From: Devosia sp.
Lineage (GTDB): Bacteria > Pseudomonadota > Alphaproteobacteria > Rhizobiales > Devosiaceae
Length of the DNA stretch: 51,635 nt
Direction of reading: 5' to 3'
Assembly (NCBI GenBank): GCA_015234425.1
Contig: JADGNE010000013.1
Location: 1 to 51,635, forward strand
The position numbers and the translations under genes are program-made. The notes under the pieces were generated by a model. The model searched no databases, was not told the origin of the DNA, and saw only the letters and a program-made list of their open reading frames with translations. Of the stretch, positions 45,875-51,635 are shown one piece after another (within the stretch, counting starts at the first letter, position 1; every line of letters starts with the position of its first letter).

Positions 45875-47650
45875 CTATTGTCGTGTCGTCGCTTCCAGCA
45901 CCCGATCCTGACCGTCACCACTCCCTGAGGGGACGGGGTCTTGCTGCGCCAGGATCGAACGGATGGCGCCGTGTTGGCTGAGATGCACTTGTCCGGAGAG
46001 ATGTTCAAGGAACTCCGTTCCGGCCAGTTTGTCCATCACCGGTCCCTTGACCTCTGACAGGTGCAGGCGGATGCCAAGGTCCTTGAGACGGTGCTCCACG
46101 GCTTCGAGGCTTTCGAGTGCCGACATGTCGATGAAATTGACGGCCGAGCACATCAGCACGACGTCCTTGAGACCGGGATTTTCCGTTGCGAGGCCGGTCA
46201 CAAGATCTTCGAGATAACGCGCATTCGCAAAGTAAAGGCTTTCATCGATGCGGATGGACAGGATGTCGGGGACGATCTCCACCTTGTGGCGCTTGATATT
46301 GCGAAAATGCTCGGTGCCGGGCACCTGACCCACCACGGCCGCATGGGGCTTGGAGGACCGATAGAGGAAAATCAGGATCGAGGCGGCCACGCCAAGCGCA
46401 ATCCCGACCTCGACACCGAAGAGCAATGTGCCGACCAGCGTGATGGCCACGGCGGCAAAATCCGCCTTGGAATAGGCCCAGGCGCGCTTGAGAACCGAGA
46501 AATCGACAAGGGTCAGAACGGCGAGCACGATAGTCGCGGCCAGCGTCGCCTTGGGCAGGACGGCGAGGAAGGGCGTCAGCAACAGCGTCGCGCCGGCAAT
46601 GCCGATGGCGGTGAAGGCGCCTGCCGCGGGGGTTGCTGCGCCGGCGTCGAAATTGACCACGGAGCGGGCAAAACCGCCGGTGACCGGATAGCCGCCGCCA
46701 ATACCGGCCGCGATATTGGACATGCCGAGGCCGATCAGTTCCTGATTGGGCTCGATGCGCTCGCGGCGCTTGGCAGCCAGGGTCTGTGCCACCGAAATGG
46801 ATTCGACAAACCCCACGATCGAGATGATCAGCGCTGGCACGAGCAATTGCTGGACGGTGTCGAAATTGAAGCTCGGCAGCGACAGCATGGGCAGGCCCTG
46901 CGGCACGTCACCGACCAGAGCGACACCCTTGCTGCCGAGATCGAAGACCACCGAGAGCGCCATGGTGAGGAAGACGACCAGAACCGGGCCGGCGCGCACG
47001 ATGATCGTGGCGACGCTCTTAGGCACGTCAAAGCGGGCGAGCCAGTTCTTGAGGTCGAGGCGGATCCACACCAGGAGGCCCAGCGCCAGCCCGCCGATCA
47101 TGAGCGTATAGAGGTTGATCGAGCCCAAATTTGCCCAGATGGAGGCCAACAGGCCCGGCAGAGCATGGCCTTCAGTGCTGATGCCCAGGAGGCCGCCCAG
47201 CTGGCTGGTGGCGATGATAAGGCCGGAGGCGGTGATGAAGCCGGAAATGACCGGGTGAGACAGGAAATTGGCGAGAAAGCCGAGCCGCAACAGGCCCATA
47301 AGCGTCAGCATGGCGCCTGAGATGAGGGCCAGGATGATGGCGGCGCTGGCATAGTCGGCGGTGCCTTCCATGGCCAGTTTGCCGACGGCGCTGGCCGTCA
47401 TCAGCGAGATGACGGCGACCGGCCCGACCGCCAGCGCGGACGAGGTGCCGAAAATGGCATAGGCGACGAGCGGCAGGATCGAGGCGTACAGACCCACTTC
47501 CGGAGGCAGCCCCGCCAGCAGGGCGTAAGCCAGCGACTGCGGGATCAGCATGATGGTCACGATCACCGCGGCCACGAGGTCACTGGTCAAGGTCTGGCGG
47601 TTGTAGCGGCTGCCCCAATCGAGGATGGGCAGATAGGACCCGAGGCGCAC
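45875..47650 (-). CDS. SulP-family anion transporter with STAS domain
   Basis: A 591-residue inner-membrane protein. Residues 20-430 form the SulP transport core, opening LTSDLVAAVIVTIMLIPQSLAYALLAGLPPEVGLYAS, with VGPVAVISLMTA and GGYPVTGGFARSVVNFDAGAATPAAG; residues 450-565 are the cytoplasmic STAS domain (DESLYFANARYLEDLV, VVLMCSAVNFIDMSALESLE). The family carries sulfate, sulfite-like or bicarbonate anions. Its place between a DUF442 sulfurtransferase and trxC points to a sulfur oxyanion, possibly the product of persulfide oxidation; direction and ion are not shown by sequence. Confidence 0.92.
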   Translation of the reverse strand: MRLGSYLPILDWGSRYNRQTLTSDLVAAVIVTIMLIPQSLAYALLAGLPPEVGLYASILPLVAYAIFGTSSALAVGPVAVISLMTASAVGKLAMEGTADYASAAIILALISGAMLTLMGLLRLGFLANFLSHPVISGFITASGLIIATSQLGGLLGISTEGHALPGLLASIWANLGSINLYTLMIGGLALGLLVWIRLDLKNWLARFDVPKSVATIIVRAGPVLVVFLTMALSVVFDLGSKGVALVGDVPQGLPMLSLPSFNFDTVQQLLVPALIISIVGFVESISVAQTLAAKRRERIEPNQELIGLGMSNIAAGIGGGYPVTGGFARSVVNFDAGAATPAAGAFTAIGIAGATLLLTPFLAVLPKATLAATIVLAVLTLVDFSVLKRAWAYSKADFAAVAITLVGTLLFGVEVGIALGVAASILIFLYRSSKPHAAVVGQVPGTEHFRNIKRHKVEIVPDILSIRIDESLYFANARYLEDLVTGLATENPGLKDVVLMCSAVNFIDMSALESLEAVEHRLKDLGIRLHLSEVKGPVMDKLAGTEFLEHLSGQVHLSQHGAIRSILAQQDPVPSGSGDGQDRVLEATTRQ

Positions 47651-47674
47651 GGCAAATCTCCGGAAGAGGTGGGA

Positions 47675-47692
47675 GCCGGCCCGAAGGCCGGC
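47675..47692 (-). other. Intercistronic hairpin between DUF442 and SulP genes
   Basis: A 6-bp GCCGGC / GCCGGC stem with a 6-base loop in the 57-base gap. Too short to call a terminator; it may affect processing or relative expression within the operon. Confidence 0.4.
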
Positions 47693-47707
47693 GAAGATCA
47701 GGCTGGA

Positions 47708-48034
47708 TCAGGCGTTCAGTGTGGCAAACAGGCTGCCAGCGCGACCGCCGGAGCGGCAGTAGCCGAGCATGGGCTTGGGGCTGTCTTCCCAGGCCTGATG
47801 AAAGCGAATGATCTGGCCCTCGCCGAGCATGCCAGAGACCGGGATATGGGTGATCGAGAGCCCCGCCGCCTTTGCAGCAGCTTCGATTTCAGCAAAGGCG
47901 GGCTGGCCGGCATCCTCGTTGTCTGGACGCGCGCAGACGATGGACTTGAAGCCCATTGCAGCGAGCTCCTTGACCTGTTCGGGCGTGATCTGGCCGGTGG
48001 CGGAGAATTCCGGGCTAAGCTGGTGGATATTCAT
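47708..48034 (-). CDS. DUF442 / TIGR01244-like sulfur transferase, PTP-fold protein
   Basis: A 108-residue stand-alone DUF442 domain: MNIHQLSPEFSATGQITPEQV, ARPDNEDAGQPAF and the phosphatase/rhodanese-like loop GYCRSGGRAG (Cys-x5-Arg). In many alphaproteobacteria this domain is the N-terminal half of Blh, fused to the metallo-beta-lactamase dioxygenase; here the two are adjacent separate genes. A sulfur-transfer role, taking persulfide on its Cys, is likely from family and context. ATG is followed downstream by the SulP gene. Confidence 0.88.
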   Translation of the reverse strand: MNIHQLSPEFSATGQITPEQVKELAAMGFKSIVCARPDNEDAGQPAFAEIEAAAKAAGLSITHIPVSGMLGEGQIIRFHQAWEDSPKPMLGYCRSGGRAGSLFATLNA

Positions 48035-48067
48035 TTGTTATTGTCCTGACGCATGAGGAAAGGGGGG

Positions 48068-48089
48068 CTCCTCCGCCGAAGCGGAGGAG
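48068..48089 (-). other. Intercistronic cUUCGg-type hairpin
   Basis: A perfect 9-bp stem CTCCTCCGC / GCGGAGGAG; on the transcribed (minus) strand the loop is TTCG closed by C-G, an extra-stable tetraloop. It is followed by CCCCCCTTTCC rather than a T-run. It lies between the MBL and DUF442 genes and probably tunes or stabilises the upstream part of the message. Confidence 0.55.
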
Positions 48090-48110
48090 GAAACGGACTG
48101 CGAAGGGGCA

Positions 48111-49004
48111 TCACAGGCCGTTGATGGGAACCTTGAGGAAGGTCTTGCCGTCCTCGTCCTTGGGCGGAAGCTGGCCGGCGCGCATGTTGACCTGCAGCGA
48201 CGGGATGATCAGCTTGGGCATGGTGAGGGTAGCGTCGCGCGCCTCGCGCATAGCGACGAAACTGTCTTCGTCCGTGCCCTTGCCGACATGAATATTGTGG
48301 TCGATCTCGTCGCCGACAGTGGTCTCCCACTGGATGTCGCGGCCATTGGGACCATAGTCGTGGCACATGAAGAGGCGCATTTCGCGCGGCAGCGCCAGAA
48401 CGCGCTGGATCGAGCGATAAAGCGTGCGCGCATCGCCGCCCGGGAAGTCGGCGCGGGCCGAGCCACCATCCGGCATGAAGAGGGTATCACCCACGAAGGA
48501 GGCGTCGCCGATCGTGTGCGTCATGCAGGCCGGGGTATGGCCGGGTGTGTGCATCACACGGGCCGTCATGCCGCCGATCTGGTAGCTGTCGCCGTCCTTG
48601 AACAGGCGGTCGAACTGGCTGCCATCGCGTTGGAACTCGGTGCCTTCATTGAAGATCTTGCCGAAGGTTTCCTGCACCGTCACGATGTTCTCGCCGATGC
48701 CCAGCTTGCCGCCCAGCTTGGACTGGATATAAGGCGCGGCCGAGAGATGATCGGCGTGGACATGGGTCTCGATCAGCCATTCGAGCTTGAGACCCTGCTC
48801 CGTGATGAAGGCGATGATCTTGTCGGCGCCATCATAGGTAATGCGGCCGGCGGCGTAGTCGATGTCCATGACCGAGTCGATGACGGCGCAGGATAGGGAC
48901 TTCGGATCCTTGACGACGTAGGAGATCGTGTTGGTCGGCGCGTCGAAGAACGCGGTCACTTCCGGGCGCAGGGTCATGTCGGGGGTGAAGGGAATGGTGG
49001 TCAT
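48111..49004 (-). CDS. MBL-fold persulfide dioxygenase-like protein (Blh/ETHE1-like)
   Basis: A 297-residue metallo-beta-lactamase-fold protein. Metal residues are in THVHADHLSAA, MHTPGHTPACM, GDTLFMPDGGSARADFPGG and MCHDYG, the pattern of the Blh/ETHE1 persulfide dioxygenases, which oxidise glutathione persulfide to sulfite with one non-haem iron. The start MTTIPFTPDM has GAGGAG upstream; a longer reading frame is not conserved. It is third in the operon after pmpA-pmpB and separate from its usual DUF442 partner domain. Activity is inferred from motifs. Confidence 0.9.
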   Translation of the reverse strand: MTTIPFTPDMTLRPEVTAFFDAPTNTISYVVKDPKSLSCAVIDSVMDIDYAAGRITYDGADKIIAFITEQGLKLEWLIETHVHADHLSAAPYIQSKLGGKLGIGENIVTVQETFGKIFNEGTEFQRDGSQFDRLFKDGDSYQIGGMTARVMHTPGHTPACMTHTIGDASFVGDTLFMPDGGSARADFPGGDARTLYRSIQRVLALPREMRLFMCHDYGPNGRDIQWETTVGDEIDHNIHVGKGTDEDSFVAMREARDATLTMPKLIIPSLQVNMRAGQLPPKDEDGKTFLKVPINGL

Positions 49005-49026
49005 TTCTAGAACTCCTCGGTGAGGG

Positions 49027-49467
49027 TCAGGCTGATTGGATAACGCGCCGCTGAGCGAATTGGCGCAGGCCACGAGCGGTCAGGATTCCCGCGATCATGG
49101 CTGCCACGAAGGCGAAGGCCGAGACATCACCCAGGCCAAGAGCCGGAATGGCGCCGCCGGGGCAGAAGCCGGCAATGCCCCAGCCGATACCGAACACGGC
49201 CGAGCCCCCGATCAGCGGAACGTCCGGCTTGCGCTTGGTCGGCAGGTGGAATTGCTGGTCGAGTACGGGCTTTTCTCGGCGCAGCACGAAGCGGAACCCA
49301 ATGGCGGTGACGGTCAGGGCCGAGCCCATGACCAGAATCAGGGACGGATCCCAGTTCCCGGCAATGTCGAAAAAATTCAGCACCTTGGCTGGATTGATCA
49401 TGCCGGAAATGGCGATACCGGCGCCGAAGATGAGACCAAACAGACCGGCAAGAACAATACGCTGCAT
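49027..49467 (-). CDS. pmpB: YeeE/YedE-type sulfur transport protein, half B
   Basis: A 146-residue inner-membrane protein with four helices: GLIFGAGIAISGMINPAKVLNFFDI, a polar loop with KRKPDVPL, GSAVFGIGWGIAGFCPGGAIPALGLG, and a final helix. The Cys in GFCPGG matches the conserved Cys of the YeeE/YedE thiosulfate-uptake family. It is one half of the split two-gene PmpAB form. Its ATG overlaps the pmpA stop (TGATG). It likely moves a reduced sulfur compound across the membrane. Confidence 0.88.
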   Translation of the reverse strand: MQRIVLAGLFGLIFGAGIAISGMINPAKVLNFFDIAGNWDPSLILVMGSALTVTAIGFRFVLRREKPVLDQQFHLPTKRKPDVPLIGGSAVFGIGWGIAGFCPGGAIPALGLGDVSAFAFVAAMIAGILTARGLRQFAQRRVIQSA

Positions 49468-49895
49468 CAGAAGCCCCCGAGAACATGGCGAATGACAAAG
49501 ACGGTGGCGACGGCGGCAACCATGAAGGTGATCGTGGCGGCGATCGAGCGCCCGGAGAGACGGGCAATGCCGCACACGCCATGACCAGAGGTGCAGCCGG
49601 CGGCAAAGAACACGCCGACGCCGGCGAGCAGGCCACCAATCATCACCCACATCACCGGCACGGGCGAAGCGAAGGACACCTCATAGCCGGACACGAGCGG
49701 GATCAGGATCGGCGCAACAATGGCGCCCAGCAGGAAGGCGGCGCGCCAGCCCCAGTCTTTTGCGACAGGCGGCAGAACGCCGGTCAGGATACCGGTCATG
49801 CCAGCGATGCGGCCGTGGAAGGCCATGAGCAGGACAGCAGCGAGGCCGATCAGGCTGCCGCCGATCAATGCCGGGATAGGAGTAAATTCAGTCAT
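49467..49895 (-). CDS. pmpA: YeeE/YedE-type sulfur transport protein, half A
   Basis: A 142-residue inner-membrane protein with four helices: IGGSLIGLAAVLLMAFHGRIAGMTGILTG, two middle helices, and GVGVFFAAGCTSGHGVCGIARLS, carrying the GCTSGHG signature Cys of the YeeE family. First gene of the leftward sulfur operon, facing the ArsR regulator across 139 bases that hold a palindrome. PmpAB proteins are commonly found next to BigR-type regulators. Confidence 0.9.
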   Translation of the reverse strand: MTEFTPIPALIGGSLIGLAAVLLMAFHGRIAGMTGILTGVLPPVAKDWGWRAAFLLGAIVAPILIPLVSGYEVSFASPVPVMWVMIGGLLAGVGVFFAAGCTSGHGVCGIARLSGRSIAATITFMVAAVATVFVIRHVLGGF

Positions 49896-50007
49896 AGAGA
49901 CAACTTTGCTGGTAAGCGCACAGGGCCGAATTGATCAAAGCGCGGAGTCACCGTCCGTTGCAGGGGGCTTGAAAAGCCGGCTGAAACAAGCGATAACGCC
50001 TTAGTCG

Positions 50008-50037
50008 CATATTCGTATATACGGACTTTCTAATATG
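50008..50037. promoter_or_regulatory. Candidate operator of the ArsR/BigR-type regulator
   Basis: A perfect 10-bp palindrome CGTATATACG flanked by an outer inverted repeat CATATT / AATATG, in the AT-rich stretch just before the regulator gene and upstream of pmpA. ArsR-family repressors of the BigR group bind AT-rich palindromes overlapping their promoters. It ends at the regulator start codon. Confidence 0.6.
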
Positions 50038-50358
50038 ATCAAGATGGATTTGGCAAGAATGGAGGAGAACGCTGAACGGGCGTCCCAACTCCTGACCGCC
50101 ATGGCGAACCCGAAGCGTTTGCTGATCCTGTGTAATTTGCTTGATCGCGAGATGAGCGTGAACGAGCTCTCCGATCACGTCGACCTGGGCCAGTCGCCCC
50201 TTTCGCAGCACCTCTCAAAGCTCCGCGCTTGGGGGTTCGTCAAAACGCGCCGCGACGGCCAGCAGATTTATTACACCTTGGCCTCAAGGGAGGTCCGAGA
50301 GGTCCTTGCTACACTCTACGGCATCTACTGCGCGCCGGACGCCGGAGAGCGGAACTAA
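50035..50358 (+). CDS. bigR: ArsR-family persulfide-sensing repressor (BigR/SqrR type)
   Basis: A 107-residue winged-helix repressor. ASQLLTAMANPKRLLILC opens the ArsR fold, and VNELSDHVDLGQSPLSQHLSKLRAWGFV is the recognition helix-turn-helix. Two cysteines, Cys33 and Cys99, are 66 residues apart, the same spacing as the Cys pair of SqrR and BigR that forms a tetrasulfide or disulfide link with reactive sulfur species and releases DNA. No metal-site motif of metal-sensing ArsR proteins is seen. It is divergent from the pmpA-led sulfur operon. Starts at codons 4 or 9 (also Met) are possible. Confidence 0.9.
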   Translation: MIKMDLARMEENAERASQLLTAMANPKRLLILCNLLDREMSVNELSDHVDLGQSPLSQHLSKLRAWGFVKTRRDGQQIYYTLASREVREVLATLYGIYCAPDAGERN

Positions 50359-50388
50359 GCCCGGGCGATATACGCGTCGTCAGATAAA

Positions 50389-50412
50389 CGTTGTCACACT
50401 TTGCCGACAACG
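50389..50412 (+). other. Hairpin after the ArsR-type gene
   Basis: A 7-bp stem CGTTGTC / GACAACG with a 10-base loop, 30 bases after the stop. No T-run; a weak terminator candidate. Confidence 0.35.
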
Positions 50413-50531
50413 ACCTTCACTGGCTCGATCTGCTTGGCCGAGGCCATTTTAATCGAGCTCCCTTAAGGCAGTGGGAAAACGAGGATCGACGTTCGCCGCA
50501 AAGGAGGGAGGGCTGAGCGCGTTGAGTCGGA

Positions 50532-50915
50532 CTAGCGTATCAAATTCGCCTCTCGGCAATCGTCCAGCGTAATGTCTGCAAGATCAACGTCAGGCGCGTC
50601 TTCGGCTCCAAGGGTCACCCCTGCCCCGCCGTCATTTCCGCCATCAAAGCTGAGCGTACTGCTCCCCGCAGGGTCGCCTGCGACTTCCCCCCCTTGAGGG
50701 CCAGTCGAGCCTCCCGATGCGGAAAAGCCCGGTGCAATCCCGGCGCCTGAACTTTCTATGGTCTCGTCCAACAGATTGCTGCAGTGAATCTGCACGACGA
50801 CCATGTCCTCGACATCGACCGACTGGCTGCCTACCTGGACATCCTCGCCATTGGCAGCAGATGCCCCCAGCGAAGTACCAACAACCACAATAAGTGCTCG
50901 AATAGTGTAGCGCAT
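50532..50915 (-). CDS. Small exported Gly/Asp-rich protein of unknown function
   Basis: About 127 residues. The signal peptide (YTIRALIVVVGTSLGASAANG) is clear. The mature part is low-complexity, rich in Gly, Asp, Ser and Glu (SSGAGIAPGFSASGGSTGPQGG, FDGGNDGGAGVTLGAEDAPDVDLADI), with two Cys (QIHCSN and LDDCRE) that could pair. No domain is recognised. A Met four codons upstream is an alternative start; neither has a convincing ribosome site. It lies alone between the ArsR-type gene and the broken ros/mucR gene. Confidence 0.6.
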   Translation of the reverse strand: MRYTIRALIVVVGTSLGASAANGEDVQVGSQSVDVEDMVVVQIHCSNLLDETIESSGAGIAPGFSASGGSTGPQGGEVAGDPAGSSTLSFDGGNDGGAGVTLGAEDAPDVDLADITLDDCREANLIR

Positions 50916-51043
50916 CTGCATGTGCATTTCGGCCTGCCTGGAAATATGTTCGGGGCAAGCTCAACGCGCGTCGGTTTCACCCAGATCCATTTTCACCTGG
51001 ATTAGGACATGCGGCAGGCCTGCCGCCGCACGCCCCTCGCCCC

Positions 51044-51435
51044 CTACTTCGGCAGGCGGCCCAAGCCATTTTCCCTGGCCAGCCTGGAGCGCGTTGTTGA
51101 GTAGTTCGGCGCTACCATCGGATAGTCAGCCGGGAGCCCCCATTCACACGGTACTGCTCGGGCGACAGCTCGTGATGGGTGCGCAGATGGCGTTTGAGCG
51201 ATTTGAACTTCTTGCCGTCCTCAAGACAGGTAATAAAATCCGGACCGACAGATTTACGGGCAGGCACGGCGGGCTCTAGAGCAGGCGCTGACTGCTCCAC
51301 GGGTACGCCCAGATTGTTCAGGGTCGAATATACCGAGCCAATAAGCCCCGGAAGATCCGCGATTGAAATAGCGTTATTGCTAACATATGCACTGACGATT
51401 TCAGTGGCACGAAGCGTCTTATTGTCGTTACTCAT
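51044..51435 (-). pseudogene. Frameshifted Ros/MucR-family regulator
   Basis: Reads normally from MSNDNKTLRATEIVSAYVSNN through the [37 protein letters not shown] zinc-finger-like domain, then shifts. The next frame continues the family exactly: [15 protein letters not shown], then [18 protein letters not shown] and stop. One base is missing in the AA run before TGG (GTGAATGG, expected GTGAAATGG). Without it the protein ends 12 residues later, in RLTIRW. The finger has Asp in place of the second Cys (CLED), as in the zinc-independent Ml proteins of Mesorhizobium. True mutation or sequencing error cannot be separated here. The truncated product keeps its whole finger. Confidence 0.82.
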
Positions 51436-51477
51436 GGCATCTCGCGCAATTACCGGCTTCTTGAGCTGAAGGGGCAT

Positions 51478-51635
51478 ATTGCGCCCAAGAAATATCCGAA
51501 CGAAGCCTTTGGCTTCTAAAGAAAATCAGCGTCCACAGGCCCAACTCATGCCGCTCAAAAATGTCGAAATGGTGGGCACGGATCGTGCCCCACTGCGTGG
51601 TGTAACTGAGGCTTGGCCTGCACGCATATCCGGCT
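51478..51635. other. Window end, no gene supported
   Basis: 158 bases upstream of the ros/mucR gene. It holds a GTGGGCACG / CGTGCCCCAC hairpin near 51572-51593 and a 29-codon open frame running off the end that has no ribosome site or recognisable protein. Part of it should be the regulator's promoter. Confidence 0.4.

Noticed and set aside
46061..47320. 419-codon plus-strand open frame
   Set aside because: Antisense to the SulP transporter; Asp/Gly/His/Gln-rich shadow.
51548..51635. Open frame starting MPLKNVEMVGTDRAP and running off the window end
   Set aside because: Only 29 codons, no ribosome site, no recognisable protein; cannot be judged without the flanking sequence.

Overview
Organism. 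The window is GC-rich, gene-dense alphaproteobacterial chromosome. Several features point to the Hyphomicrobiales: a rhizobial-type L-rhamnose cluster, a Rhizobium etli-type asparaginase, an FnrN-type regulator with a CX2CX7C cluster motif, the aerobic cob operon in the cobFGHIJ(K)LM order, a Ros/MucR gene and a Tat-exported beta-helix protein. Devosiaceae is my guess from style and intergenic palindromes; I ran no search. No tRNA, rRNA, CRISPR array or insertion sequence was seen, and no gene-free gap exceeds 300 bases.

Layout. 0.1-9.7 kb is mixed housekeeping: an Fe-type superoxide dismutase, a stand-alone receiver protein, a HerA-like ATPase coupled to a LOG-like protein, a Tat-exported beta-helix protein, an asparaginase, two small exported proteins, a sugar-nucleotide-type SDR and a DUF3422 membrane protein. 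9.75-19.4 kb is L-rhamnose catabolism: rhaR-S-T-P-Q-U(M) leftward, rhaD-rhaI rightward, without rhaK. 19.6-20.3 kb holds ybaK and a DUF1127 gene. 20.5-27.7 kb is a cytochrome bd module: cydABX leftward, cydDC rightward, a perfect FNR box between them and an fnrN-type gene next to cydC. 27.8-31.0 kb is copper: copA-cueR, a truncated copZ-like ORF and a DUF305 protein, with two CueR-type promoter elements. 31.0-35.8 kb is a LacI regulator divergent from a CUT2 sugar ABC transporter. 35.9-42.0 kb is cobFGHIJLM, lacking cobK. 42.0-45.3 kb holds an MHYT-GGDEF-EAL protein and a VIT1/CCC1-type transporter. 45.4-50.4 kb is a probable sulfide/persulfide defence operon (pmpA-pmpB-MBL-DUF442-SulP-trxC) opposite a two-cysteine ArsR regulator of the BigR/SqrR type. 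50.5-51.6 kb has a small exported protein and a frameshifted ros/mucR gene.

How the genes work together. The rhamnose genes import the sugar, convert it to rhamnulose, then cleave rhamnulose-1-phosphate and oxidise lactaldehyde; the kinase must be elsewhere. The cyd module couples an oxygen sensor to a high-affinity oxidase and its assembly ABC transporter. The copper module pairs a Cu(I) sensor with an efflux ATPase and a periplasmic DUF305 protein. In the sulfur module I infer import or release of sulfur species (PmpAB, SulP), persulfide oxidation (MBL), sulfur transfer (DUF442) and persulfide reduction (TrxC) under a dithiol-switch repressor.

Intergenic palindromes. Many gaps carry C5/G5-armed palindromes. 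Two nearly identical elements of about 97 bp are each built from two inverted, self-complementary arms. Larger relatives separate rhaS from rhaT and rhaD from rhaI.
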